From NCBI GenBank assembly GCA_031002005.1, contig CM061914.1:15734148-15798147 (forward strand): 64,000 bases of DNA, given 5' to 3'. The notes under the pieces were generated by a model that saw only the letters and a program-made list of their open reading frames with translations, did no database searches and was not told the DNA's origin. Source of the DNA: Vandiemenella viatica. Lineage: Eukaryota > Arthropoda > Insecta > Orthoptera > Morabidae. This document shows positions 24,101 through 39,100 of this stretch, piece by piece (the first letter of the stretch is position 1; the number at the start of each line of letters is the position of its first letter). A program made the translations under genes and the position numbers.

Positions 24101-27100
24101 TAGCTGAGTGAGAATGGGATAAGCAATAAAACTCTACAAGTGAGAATAATTGCCAGGTCCCATCATTTTAACCTCGATAAGAGAAAGTCATTTTTCCCTC
24201 GAGGGCCTCTATAAATGAGTTGCTACTTGTCTATACAGGTATAAGCATCAGTCGAGCATATTTAAAAATTGTTATTTATGATTGTTGTATCATATTCTGT
24301 TTGAATCGCCTATTGTTACTGCAGTTGGTAACTTTCGATCGCCAAGCAAAGTTCGACACATACCCAAAATGTCAAAACAAAAAATCAAAGTGTTGTCGTT
24401 AAGTGATAAACTTAAAATAGTGACTGTATTCGAGAGCAGGAAATTGTAAAGTGAAATACAGAGTGAATTTGGTGTACCAGAATTGACCTTTTATAAAATC
24501 GAAAGATTCTATTAAGTCTCAGTGCTCTGAGGGACATGGAAATATTAAGGAGTCGACTTTCCAAATTTCCCAACATTAAAAATTGTCCATTAGAACTGGA
24601 TAAAACAAAAACAAATTCTCGATAAGAACATTCCAATTGATGGATTTTTGTTGAATCTAAAGAATTTGCTACAAAACTGGGAATTCAGAACTTTTTAGCT
24701 AGTAATGATAAAGGGTTTCAAAAAGCGTCAAAAAAGCAACTGGGGAAAGTAAATCTGTGGACCAAGGTGAGTGTAATCAATCGAATGAACTCTTTTAGAA
24801 GGGTATGATCCAAACGATATTTACAACACAGATGAAACTGTTTTGTTCTTCAAGTGCCTTCCAGATAAAACATTTACATTTAAAGGTGAAAAATGCCATG
24901 GAGGAAAACCAAGCAAGGAACGCCTTACTATTCTCCAGTGTGTAAACATGACTGATGCGGACAAACTCCCCTTTTTCATCAAAGGGAAATCAATTCAACC
25001 TAGATGTTTTAAAGGTGTCAAGACTCAACCCTTTAAATTATGCCAGTAATACAAAGATTGGATGACAGAGATATTATTTAGAAATTGGTGGATAAAAATT
25101 GACAAGAAAATGAAGATAAAATGAAAAAAAATTGTGCTTTTTATTGACGACTGTGCTGCCAACGTGGACTTAACAACACTTGCAAACGTAACAGTCATGT
25201 TCTTGCCTGCCAATACCACCAGTAAACTTCAACCATTAGATGAAGGTATCATACATTCATTCAAACGCTTTTATCGCAGAGAAGTCGTTAAACATACTGT
25301 AACAGCCCTAATACCTGAATTTTGAGTAGTATTGTACTGTATGAAATATTTGTAGTGAGCTTGAAAGTGATTTGATATGTTTATTTTGTAATTTCTTGTA
25401 AATCAGTGTATATAGCCTTTGTTTTATGTAAGAAAATTATTTAAAGTCCATTTAATATGTTTAAGAACCGAATGGTGCAAGAGAAATTCTTAAATGTTTG
25501 TAAATACATGTATAAATGTAAGTTACGGTGTCTACAGGACAATTTTCTACCGTTTGAAAGGATTTCTGTTAATAATTTTGTATTTAAGTATCTATAATTA
25601 CCATTTCTGATCATTCTGTAATGTTATTAATTAATTTTGTATCAATTCCAATTGTTTTTAATATGTTTGATTGTTTGAGTGATTGTTTATGATCGAGAAA
25701 TATCGGGCGGATGCCTTTGAAGATTTCTCGTAATTTCGATACTCTCTATATAAACAGATCGCCTGGACAGAGACATGGATTCATGCATTCAGTTAGTAAG
25801 TCAGTTTAGTTGACAGTATTCAGTGTTACAGAGAGTTTCAATCATTCAGTTGAGTTTGCGACTGTGCATCTCTGTATTGTACCTATAATTGTGAATATCG
25901 CTGACTTGTTGATTTGATCAAAATAAACAACCATCTTCATACTTAACCTGTTTGGTGGACTTTTTTAATTAATTAATGCAGTTCTTAAACCACCATAAAG
26001 AACCCTAACAATACTCTTATGGGCCTGAAAAAAAATAGCCCTGAGATTAACGTACTTAACTAGCCACGAAATTTGCAAGGAGAGCACGGTACACTGTAAG
26101 TGACGTTACTGTCAAAAATGGCTTCAAGAAAGCTGGGTTTTGGGTCAGTACAGATAAACATTACTTATTGCCAGAAGAAAATGAGGTTGAAGTTGGACCT
26201 ACCAATGAGGAATGGACCAAGCTGGTGTTTCACGAAACCAGTATGTTAACCTTCGAGGACTTCGTTCAGATTGACGATGACGTAGCTATCACCGGAGTAC
26301 ACGCCAACGACACAGTGTTAAGAATTGTGCGAGCACGTCTACTGACGGAAATGACAGTGAAGATGAAGCTGACCGATCACAGATTTTGGATGCAGAAGTA
26401 AATAACATACAAATCGTGAAGCTTTGAATGCACTGGAGATGCTCCACCATTGAATACTCGGCGGTTGTTGAGAAAACAATATTTGATAAGATTTATGAAC
26501 TAGAAAAACATGTACAAAATGAAGAAACAGAAATGCAGAAGAAATTAACGGATTTACTTAAGTAAATATAAGTGTAAGGTTTTATATATATATAAACATC
26601 CTCCAGGCCTCAATCTCCAATAAATTCCTCCCACCAGACCCAGCATTTATTATCTCTAGTATTTATATTACTTATATTTTATTTTTCATTTATAGTTTTT
26701 TGAAATTTGATTTATATACGTATTCTCACTCAGTTATTATGTTGGTCTACCACTTTCAGTGATAGTATACCATCAACAGTACCATTTATCGAACTAATAT
26801 TTGAACTACCCCCTCCTACACTACCATCTGTACTGTTGGCGCTATTTACCAGACGGCCATTTTGATGTACATGTCTGACTCTGCCTGGTGTCTCACTTCT
26901 CCACGAATAAGACTGTACACAGAAATATTGCACTTTTGTTGTGTTTTTTTTTCTTTTCTTTTTTTTTGTGTTTGTCGTTTCCAGCCGCCTCCATCTGCAG
27001 TAGGTGTCGGATCATATTTCCGTACCATTCCTTAGTTTTATTTATACATAAATAAAAACCTGTCGGGGTACAAACCTGGGACCTAAAACTTCATAGTCAC

Positions 27101-30100
27101 GTGACATACCAGTCACACTGGTGCTGTATGCTATGGAAAAGTTACTTTTTTTCATATGTTTTATTGAATCATGGGCATCACATGAGTAATGTATTGGTGC
27201 TGGGGAATGTCGCTTACATTCACTAATGGGGGTTAGTGTGGTGATAAATATTATTATTATTAATATTAATTGCGATGGAGCTGACACTCCAGTGGCAATT
27301 CCCCCAGTCATCCATTTACCCCTTTTTATATACATATTTTTTTAAATTTTCTTTTATAATTGAAATATTCAATTCCTCCCCAATTTACTATTAAAATTTA
27401 AAAATTTTAATTCTAAATTCCCTAAGCGTTTTTGGAAAATTATTCATCACTACACTTGGTAAATTGTTCGAATCCCTCACACCCTTACCGACAAAAGAAA
27501 ATTTTCCCACTCCCTTATGCATGAAATCGAGTGCAAGCTTGTGGTCACGGTCGCCTTTCCCCTTCCGTGCACTATTCCTAATTCTTTGACCAATATCCTT
27601 CCTAGCCCCATCACCAACATAAGCCCTGTACATTCCCAGCACTCTCTTCACCCTTCTCCTTTCCTGCAACAAGTCCCAACCCAGCTCCTTTATCATATCA
27701 GCTACTGACTGGGTCCTGCGATAATTTCCACAAACAAATCTAGCTGCTCTTCTTTGCACACCTTCCAACTCCTGTATTTGATAATCAAAATGTGAATCCC
27801 AAACTACACCACCATATTCAACCAATGGTCTGACCAAAGTTTTGTACCCCAACTCCCTAACTTCTCTGGTACATCCTCTCATCACCCTCTCCAGTAAATG
27901 AAGGATTTTGTAACCTTCTCCTGCCCAATTGAGTTGGTTATCAGACGTTATGCCAAGATATTTATGCTTCAAGCTTTCAACAAGCAATTCTGACCCCACC
28001 CTAAAATTGTAATTAACCTTTTTTTTAAATCTTTGTACCTATTAAGCTGACTTTTCTTGGCATTTATCTTCATTTCATACTGACCTACCCATTTAAATAT
28101 TCTATCCAGGTCGCCCTGCAGCTGTTCACAGTCTTCACCTGTTTTGATCCTGTTGTATACCATTGTATCATCTGCAAAATACCTAGACTCTGACCGTAAT
28201 CCATCAAAACAGTCATTCATTAGAATAATGAACAGCAATGGTCCCAATACACTACCTTTTTGCACTTCCATATTTTTCTTCCACGTCTTTTGATAATGCA
28301 TTTCCTGTTCTAACACTTTGCTTTCTGGCTTTTAAGAATTCCTCCTCCCAGCAAGTAACTTTTTCGTCCAATCCAAAAGATTTCAATTTATTTTATGGCT
28401 CACTCTGTCAAACGCCAGTGCCACACTATCAACTTGGCCTCCCTTGTCAAATTCATCTGAAATATTTTGCATTTAGCCCACCATATGGGATTCACATGAA
28501 TATCATTGCCTACAGCTATGTTGTCAATCTGAAAACCAATTTCTTTCCTCACAGACATTTCTGATATAGTTTCATATCAGTCTCTCAATCATTTTGCGTA
28601 TCACTGATGTCAAACTAATTGGCCTGTAATTTTCGACCCTATTTGCAACCCCTCCTTTATGAACCTGTACTACTATTGCTCTTTTCCAATCCTCTGGTAG
28701 TTCATCTCCAAGAATCTCATCTTCCTCAGTCATTCTCCCACTACGGTAAGCAGCCAATACCCTGATTTTTTCTTTTTTATTACCCAAAAATCTACACCTA
28801 GTAACTCAGGGTCATTATCTATGAACACTAGAGAACTATAGTAACCTTTGCTAACCAATATGAATACCTCTCAGCCAATTGTTCCTCTGTCTCTACGGTA
28901 CACTATGTAACATTGTCTACTACTCCTTCTTATACTATACCCCTATTATCACTTGTGGTTCATGTAACTCTATCAGATTTCCAAATTCTATCACTTTGTA
29001 CATTATACTTCTACAGTTCACCAATAACATCCTTATTTTTGGCTTTGTGGTATTTTCAGAATTAACCTTTGTGTTTCCAGTTGTATCCAATTCTATTATT
29101 ATTTCAATAGCTTCATATGTTACTTTAGTATTTGTATTTTTTCCCATAGTGCATTTACAACCAGTATCCCTTTAATCAATTATTTTTATCCCCTAACCAC
29201 CAGCCCCTAACATAAAAAAGGCACAGTCCTGACCCCACCATAACTGGAAATGGGCTCCCTTACAGCTTTAGCTAACAACTCAGAAAGTACTCCCTTCCCC
29301 CTCCTATTTAGGTGTAGGCCAGGCACAACCACCAAAACAGAACTAATGTCTCTTCCAAGCAACATTTCTGTTTCCATGTTTACCCGCCTCAAAGCGTGGT
29401 TCAACTGTGGTCGATCATGGCGACTTATAACCCGTATGGGTTCCACCCTGGTATGCTGCGCCTCCTTCACCACCATCCTCAGGTCACTCTCTACACTATA
29501 ACTCGCGTTTCTATCAATGCTATTTCCCCCACCTCCCCACTCTATAGTCCTTCGTTAAATTCCTGCAAACTGAACCTATATCCTCTATTACCTGATCTAA
29601 TGATGCACTGGGTTTGAAAAAACTTGTGACCTGGTAGCCTCGAGTTTAGTTTGAATATTAAGTTCTGATTAAAATAAGTTCTCTGTAGAAATATGACAGG
29701 CTAGATTCTTAACTGCATTCTGTCACTACTTCTAAGATAAGAATAAGTATTTATATTGGTCCAAGTCATTGACAGACATCCAACATATAGCTACAAAATG
29801 AAACGATGAAAGAACAATGTTCAAATTTCATGACATTCTCCAAATGCAGCAATTATTAATGAAAGCTAGTGTTGACCACTAAACGAGTATGTTATCTGAC
29901 CTTTTTTCTGGCATTGAGATCAGGATGGAGCATGAAAATAAGTTTCCTGACAATGTTCCAATCATGAGAAGAAATTCTCAGACTTTGACCAAAAATATTC
30001 ACACTATACTATATTATAACCAGTTTTATTTAATGAAAAGCAATTCCTCTCATTTTGATGACAATTTAAACACTTTCCATACATTACGGATAACTTCATC

Positions 30101-33100
30101 CCCAAATTCATAGCACACACACTTTCGTGAGCTTACTTCGGTGAAATCTAGAGGCTGAAAACCACTGTCCAATCTGGAAGGTTCTCATTGCCTCTCCACC
30201 CTGCATTGTGGTTTGTCATGTGAGATGTGATCTTGTCTACACCTTTTGAACAATGATATTTGACAAATCTCATTTCAATACCCCTATAAATCCATCAAAA
30301 CAGTATAGAATTAATTTAATTAGCTCCTGTCAGTATTCTCTTCTTAAAAGTTAATTAGCTTATACATCCACTATTTTCTCCTTTTTCTCCTATCTTCATT
30401 ATTCAAATTGGCCAATCTGCTTTCTCCCCTCAAAATATTAATGCTCTCATGATACAAGAAAGGCAACCACCTCCTGTCTATATGAATAAGAATTGCACAA
30501 TACTTCAAAATGTTTGTAAAATTATTTAACCATTCAAGAATCTGGAAAATTATTAAAGATGCTAAACTTACTAAATTTAACATTGAAATATTTGATTAAC
30601 ACTAGAGTGCACGCGCGGGCTACATGTGTAGCCCAACGTGTAATATTGTCGTATATTATATAAACTTTGTGCGCTACAGATTAATCGTTCAGTGTATTCC
30701 TCAAGTACTATCCCCCACCCCCGCCAGTAGCGTGCCATCTCTCACGGCGCACGGACATCTGCATAAATTGCCCTTGAAGTTGATGGGCTACACCTGTAGC
30801 CCGCGCGAGCGTTGGAGGATGTAAATTATTTAATATACAAGTGACAAAATTGAGGTAAATATGATACATTTTCTGTATTAATACTACAAAAAGTAATGTC
30901 AATAACTGTTTTTTATGTGTGTTGTTTGTGTTTATGTATTTTTCATGTAACTTTATTATGTTTTTGTTATTTTTAGATGGTGTGTAATGTGAGCTATGCC
31001 CAAATACTAAGATGGTTGCTGGAGAATGACAAAACGAAATTAAGTAGTTTTGATGTTGTCTACCCTCCATAATCATGCTAAAAATTGATTATTCAACCAG
31101 TGAAGCTCAAAAACCTGACATCACCACATTTTATAACCACACAAAATATGGTGTCGATATTTTTGATAAAATGTCTAAAGAATACCTCGTTGCTCGGAAC
31201 AGTTGTCGATTGCCTAGCACGCTGTTTTACAATTTTGTTAACATGGTGAATATAAACGGTCTTGTAATACATCTGATGAAAATCCAGATATGAAAGTGAT
31301 CCGTCGTCAATATCTTCAAGAAGTCGGATTCGATTTTGCAAGACCTTTTATAGTGCGTCGTATATCCCAGCAAAATATACTAAAAGGTGTAAAACTGAAA
31401 GGAAGACTACTTCTAGGATTGGCAGATCAACCCAAGAAACATAATAAGCCTATTCGGGGAGGAGTTGGTCGATGTTCTTTTAGCAGCAGGGCTCGGGCTT
31501 ATAGGACGCGCGAGCAATGCAGCAAATGTATGAGGCGCATTTGTAACGAACTTCAGGCTGTCATCTGTCCTGAATGTATGCCAACAGAATGAATTATTAT
31601 CAATCACTTTGATAATTGGTTCAATTACTACACTGGAAACCCATTTTATAATAAATATTACGTTCCTAAATAAAAATAAGACTAAAAGATTTCAAACCTT
31701 TCAAAAAGAAGTTTTAAGAAGTTTACGTTTATGTTTCAAATTATAATTAAGAAACAAAATTTTGTTAATTTTATGAGTCAATATGATAAAAAATAAAGAT
31801 ATTTAGTAATTATTTACTCTGTTTTATATTTTTTTTTCTGATTCCGAAAATTAATTATCCTATAAAATGGGCTACGCCTGTAGCCCGCGCGTGCGCTCAA
31901 GGAGTACTTAGGGGCGCGTGCACTCTAGTGTTAAGTACGTAAAAGAGCATATCTTCAGATTATACCATTATTACAAGTGACTATATAAAACAATTAAAAT
32001 CCACCACTTGCAAGAGGACAGAGACAAACACACAAAGACCAATACGCTTTACAATATTTCAGTTTGAACTTTATTCGTGTACATGGATGAGACTCAGGAC
32101 AAGGGGGCAACACTGAGATTCACCACACGACTGAAGCCAAAGATGAACGTGGGGGTCAATAATAATTCAGTATCCCACAGTTGGACACAGAATCGGAACG
32201 ACGGAAGCGTTCTGGCATACTTGACGTTACACAGCAAGCTGTGTCAGAGGTGAAGGTCAGGCTAAGAGCCTTTGAAAATCCCCGCACAGGACCTTTCGAT
32301 CTCCGGTCAGATGCCTTAACCACTGAGCCACCCGACCGCTACACTAAGGAAGTATATATATTTGCAATACAGGCAAGAACACCAATTGGACCAGATTAAT
32401 GGTGATTTATATAAAAAAGGGACAGAAACTGGAAGAAACATATAAACCTAGAAATAGATGCATGCTCATCAGTGCTTTCAACCAACCCTGCTGGGAGCAT
32501 CATCATCATCAACAGCTGCTGCTTGATGACAACGATGGTCCTCCATTTACTTTTGGTTTGATATATTTATTACTTTGTTCTGTGATTCATCCTCAGGAGA
32601 TAATGGTAATGAGGAGCAGTGAGAAAAAACTTTTATTCATCAAAGTCATTTTCAGCACACCAACCTGAGCCATTAAAAATTTAGGATATTAATATGAAAA
32701 AATTAAACTGACTATGAAAGGACTGTGAAGACAATAATGAACCAGTGCTAACAACTAAGTGGTATCACATCACAAATTTGAGATATTACGCTCACCTGGC
32801 TGCCTCCCTCACAGCCTTTCTAGACTCTGGGGACATCCAGAGAACAGCTGCAATAGCAGCTGCATACTCCTGCTCGTCAGAAGCCAGGAATCCATTTCGA
32901 CTGCCCTCTGCCTCCTCGATGATATCCATCTGAGGACCACCGGATCGGTGGGCCACCATTATCAAACCGGCTGACATGCACTCGACCACACCTGCAGTAA
33001 ACGAGAGAACGGCTAACATACTCGTAGCAAACAGACAAAAAACTTATCTGTAAACGGAAAACCAAAACAAAAATTAAGCCCAAAAAAATAATAACCCTTG

Positions 33101-36100
33101 TAATATTTATAGTCTATGAATATAATTATATCTACAGATTATGGATGTAATTTCAATCGATTTCAGGCAAGTAGTATTTAAATGTTTACAGATGAAGATT
33201 TCAATTATTTTATTCCATTAATTTTATAAAATCACAAAAAACTAATCAATGTGCAAAATGGCCAAAGAACTCCTGTCCATCATCATCACCTTACCGTCTC
33301 TTTTTCTTCCCTTAATCCAAGTACCTCGTATTCTTCCCCGAGGTAATTTCCCCTTCCAATTTCAAATTATAAATTTTCTTTGGTATCCTTTCTTCACTCA
33401 CCTCCTTCACATGCTCCTACCAATGGAGTACTGATCCTTCAATTCTATCTGTAAAGGATTCACTTTAATTGCTTTCCTACCATGAACCTTATACAACCTT
33501 TCCAATCTAGTGGCGCCAATTCTACTATTCTAAAACTTCATTTCAGAGGTCTAAATTCTGTTCATATCTCTTTCTTTCATAACCCAAATTTTGGAACCAT
33601 ATGTTGGCCCAAAATAAATATTGTCTTGTAAATAATCCCTTTGCACTTCACTGCTATCTACCAACTCCAAATCAGGCTTCAGACAATTCTGTAGAATTCT
33701 CGAGCTCTTCTGCATCTTTAATTTATTTATTTGCTTTTTCACCCATTATCTTCTATCACACTTTGCACACAGTTTAACTCGTCTACAACCTTCCGTTTCG
33801 TATGTCTTCATTTGACATTGTAAAGGCAGTTGTTATTGCATTTGAATTGTCCTATAAGTTTTTCTTACGACGCCTCCCTTCCGTCAAAAGAAAAGTTCTC
33901 ACACCCACCATCCCCCTGGCCAAAGTTTTATTATTAAAAAGGTAAATACCTACTTCTAAGCAGTTACAATGACATCTCAGTGGAAACTCACAAACAAGGG
34001 ACACCTTTGACCTTGAATGCTCGGAACAGCACAAATACATGTTTAGGATAACTAGAGATCATAATTGTAAGACTATAATGTGCCAAAACACAAGTGAAGA
34101 GAATGATCGTTAAATCATCATGAAACTTCACTATGTGATTTACAATAAATTTGCTGCACCTACATATAAGTCTATGTTGCAATACACTTCCTGAAAGCCA
34201 CATTATGACATTGACATACCAACATCATCATTTGAAAATGTAATTAGTGTGGATTTTGATATTCGACTGCCTGAATGCGATTGTGATGTCGTTGCTTTAG
34301 TGAGGTATACACTTTGTTTTAACCACTTTATCGAATTCCCGCATCTGTACTTTGAGGACTAATATAAGCAATATCAGGTGCGTGGTACTGCTGTATATGT
34401 GTGTTTTGCACTATAAGCAGAGAGTTTTTGGCAGCACTTTTGATTGAAAATGTAATGAAACACTGACTTCATTGAATTATGTACATTCTCCTTCATATGG
34501 TATTGATATCTTGTTACTTTGTTTCTCTCTATTAGAATGCAATGTTTTGCATCGAAATGACACACACCACTGTTTTATTTATAATCACATGTTTTCATGT
34601 GGTTCTGAATGTTTGAGGTCAAAGGTGTCCCTGGTCAGTATGGTGCACACTGGCAGCGAAGCTATCTCACCCCCGCGCTTCCCCCCTCCCTCCCGACATG
34701 TTTGTGTCCCCACTTTTGACACCTATGACCTATACCATCATCTGCCCTTTTCTCGTCTTACTGCCACCTTCTACAGAAGATCATCTGTAACTATAAACAG
34801 ATGTGCTGAGAGAACACCGCTTTCCTTCCCAAGCCCATTGTTTAAACTGAATCATTTCATTCCACGTTTCACGCAGCTCTCACTTTTATTCCCCAGTCGT
34901 CAGTCTTTTTACAGGTTTGATGTAATATTCCACCTCTTCTTATCCTGAAACAATCTTTCATCTCAGTAAATCCCTCACAATGTATGCCCTATTATACATG
35001 CTTCATATATTCTAATGTTTGTTCTTGATATAAAGTTTTTTTCTTCGACTGTTCCATACACTTATAAACTATTCAATCCCATGTCTTAAAATGTGACCCA
35101 CCATCCCTTCTCAAACAGTCTCATAAACTTCTTTCATCACATACTATTCCCAAAACATCTTCATTTTTTACTTATCTGTCCACTTGATCTTCAACATACT
35201 TCTATAGCACCACATTTCATTTGCATTAATTTTATTTTTTGATATTTGTTAACTCCATGATCTCCTACCATAAAGTGTTATGTTTCATGCATAAAGTTTT
35301 ATATTTTTTAAGGCAAATTTTTTTGCCAGTCCTATTCTGCTTTTAATACCTACTTTGGTTATCAGCAGAAATTTTATGTTCTGTTCTAAATAACAGAATT
35401 CTCTTACTTCTCCTGTTTCATCTGATCTTATTTTTAAATTTCATTCATTATTACTGCTACCATTTCAACTGTATTTCATGACTTTTGTCTTACTCTGTTT
35501 ACAATTATATTTGGCCCAAACTCTTCCCTCTGACTTCTGTTCATACTATTCCTTAATTTTTCAATATCCTCACTCTGTTCTGCTAAAAGCAAATCATCAT
35601 TAGCAAATCACAGCATAATAATTGTTTCTCCTTGAACATTTATGCTACATTCAAATCTTTCTTTTACTTGCTTTGTTGCTTCTTCTAAATGTTAAGTTGA
35701 ATATTAATGGTGATAGATTACAGCATTGTATCATACCATTTTTAAATGTTGCTTCTTTCTTGTGATTCTCTGCTTTTATTACAGCAATAAGATCTTATAC
35801 AGATTATAAATGATTTTTCTATCTCTACATTTTAAACCTGAACCATGAAAGGCATTTTTGTAATGCAATTTTCCCCAAAACGATGCTGATCTTCACCTAA
35901 TATCTCTATATCTAATATCTATTCTATTCTCCTGTATGTTATCTCAGCCCTTAAAAATCTGAAGGATGTCATGTTAGACTTATTTTCATATAGATTCTTT
36001 ACTATCTCAATCAAACCTTTGCTAAATCCTTTCACTTTCACTTTGAATGCTGCTCAAATTTGCTCTTCAGAACCTGTCATATGTGTTCAAAATACCCAAA

Positions 36101-39100
36101 ATTCTATGATTAAGTATTGCTCATAGTACCACTCTTGTAATTTCCTTATTACAAAAGTTAAGATCTTCCTGATCTCAAGCCATACTGCCCCTCTCACAGT
36201 CCACTTTACAACACTGCCCTTATGTGCATCTCTATTTTGACAGAATAACACGAGATTCTTCTGTAATTTTAACATTTTCTTTTATTCTCCTTGAAGATCG
36301 GCATAAAGAGTGTGCCTTTCTGTGAAAATTACTGATCAAGTAATGAAGAGACGTGTAAGTCTCCACTATAAAATGGGAGACAGGAAATGCAGTGAATCAT
36401 GGAATAGTTCAGCATTTCTCAAGTGTTTTTAACTCGAGGGCCAGTAAAATATAAAAAATAATAAATCTATGGACCACAAACTTACATAGGCCTAATTTTT
36501 TTAACCTATGTACATATTATCAACTAATCCTACCACCATGTTATCTGCACATACCGTAGTCCTGTAAGACCTACAACAAGGGCCTAATAAAATGGCCATT
36601 TATTTAATCCTCAAAGGAAAGCCACTCTCTTTGAAGCTAACTGAAAACACATTTTCTAAACAGACCATTATAGTTGTAATAAAGTTATATCATAATATCT
36701 AGGAAACACTATGGCATTTAGAAAGTGGGAATGTAACACTGAACTATAAAATTACTGATATCCATTTGAATGTAATGCATGTTATGACATCGTTTCATTG
36801 TGTTTATTATATTATTTGCCATTAAATGACACAAAAAATGACCAAATACTTCTCTCCATATTTCTGAAGTTTTGTAAAACTCTACAATTCATCTAACATG
36901 AGAGATTTAATAATAATATAAACTCATAATTTTGTTACAAATTGCAAAAAAAAAAACTATGTAACATATTTCTAAAAGGAAGATAATACTGTTGGTCAAT
37001 AAAGTGAATAAGAATTTAAAAAGAAGAATATAAAATCACAGCTGTACAAGATACACACACTATATCTGGATAGGTAGTAGATGATCTGAAAGTGGAAAAA
37101 GAATGCTTAACGTCGGTAGTAAGAGGGTACCTGGAGCCGAGCATGTAGCCCTAAGTTAATTTGTAAATACCTAGTTCTATGGATTAGGTGCTCTCAGTTG
37201 GCACCCTAGCTTTTGCACATTGCAAAATAGTTTATCAATTAGATAGGATAGGAAAAAAATACCTGTCACTTACCACACAGATGAAGGCAGGAGGGCGAGA
37301 AGAACATGTAAAAACACAAAACAAACAAAACGCACAATATTTCGGTGTGAGCCTTAATCGCGTGAGAGGCGAGACATGTGGCAGAGGGAAAGATATGGTC
37401 AAATCCTGACCCGCCACATGAATTCTTAGTGCCCAACAGCAGTTTCTTTGTTTCTATTATCCAAAATAGTTTATTAGTTTTGATTTAGTTAATCATACCC
37501 ATCAACTAAAAATTGGTGAAACTGGTTAAAGAGAAAATGTATATTACGAGTCATGTAATTTAAATGGCATATCGAGAAACATGGCATATTACAGTTAGGA
37601 ATTCCACTTACCAATTCCAAAATGCTCATTCCACATAGCATGAAGGCCAATGGTCCCTTCTTCCAATTCCCTTCGTAGCTCTTCGTATGGAACATTCACT
37701 CTGAAGTCAACATTTTCCTCAAGTGATAGATGCTTGCACAAGTCCTTCATGTCCTGTACACGTTCTTCATCTTCTGCGTTTCGACAAGAACCCACAAAGA
37801 CCAGTCGAAGCTAATGTCAGCCGAGTAATATTAGTAATGTGAATTATTGTAAATAGGCATGGATTAATGGTTCTAAAATTTGCTCTTACACAAAACTTAA
37901 AACTTGTTAATTAGGAAATAAATTTCTAAAATTAAAATAGTGCTTATACAAGGTCTTAAATGTGTCGCAAAACAAATTAAATATATATTAAAAATAAATT
38001 ATAGGGTAAAAATTGTTGAAAATGAGATATTGTTAAAAACAGATATCATAACTCAAATTCATCCTTAACAAAGAAGATAAGGATAAATGAGGTAGAACTT
38101 AATAAACAGATGCTCTGTATCTTAACACAAATCATAATTTGGACGAGGAGAAAGTTAACAAAACTTTAAAAGGAGAGGGGGGGAAGTCAATTTTAAGGTT
38201 GAATAAAAAAACCGACTGTAAAAAGTAAAGAAACTAATTAACACAAATGAAATCTATACAATGGGAAGTCATGTTACATGTTTTACAAGTTTCATTTTTG
38301 AACAGTAAATTTCTCAAGGGGTCTAAGGGTTTGGGAGAGGCTATACTAGCCTTTTCCAACCAAATGTCAACCTCTCCTTCACGTGGTGCACCCTGTTTGC
38401 ACGGCCGAGGCTCTGGCGACTGAAAGATTCCCGGTATAAGGAGTCACCCACTGCTTGCCAACGGCCTCCGAAAGGAGGGCGGAAGAGCGGGGAGCGGTTC
38501 AGGGCACCCTCTTGCCCTTGGGGTTGGAAACGGCCATTAAAGGCGGAAGAATCAGAAATGATCAACGGCATGGGGATGCAGAAGGCAACGGGAAACCACT
38601 GCATTAAAGACCCAAAGGGTATCCCGAGGAAGTTTAATTCTCTCAAATTACATATATTATGATGGCTTCTTCCTGGGTAAAATATTCCAGAAGTAAAATA
38701 GTCCCTCAATTGGATCTCCAGGTGGGGACTGCTCAGGGAGGAGTCATCAGAATGGATAGAAACATTCTACGAGTCGGAGCGTGGAATGTTAGAAGTCTGA
38801 ATGGCGCAGGTAGGTTAGCAAACTTAAAAAGGGAGATGGGACAACTTAATTTAGATGTTGTTTGGATTAGTGAGATTAAATGGAAGGATGCACAGGATTT
38901 CTGGTCTGGGGAACACAGGATAATTAGCACACAAGCTGTAAATGGAGTTACTGGTTTAGGATTTGTAATAAACGGTTGAGTTATTATGAACAGTTCAGTG
39001 ACAGGATTATTTTGATGAGGTTAGAAACTAAGCCCGTCCCAACCACATTAGTACAAGTGTATATACCAATGTCACAGGAAGATGATGAAGAAATAGAAAA

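Larger units (their letters stand above)
24091..26580 (+). mobile_element. pogo/Tigger-like DNA transposon, split by a solo LTR
   Basis: The left end starts CAGTCAAACCTAGCTGAGTG after TA (24089-24090), a typical Tigger terminal sequence. A decayed transposase follows to 25297, is interrupted by the LTR at 25298-26010, and resumes from 26011 to about 26580. No right terminal repeat is visible before the next element. Confidence 0.75.

Noticed and set aside
32265..32345. Possible tRNA gene on the minus strand
   Set aside because: Box A and a box B-like element are present, but there is no acceptor stem or complete cloverleaf. It fits a SINE head.
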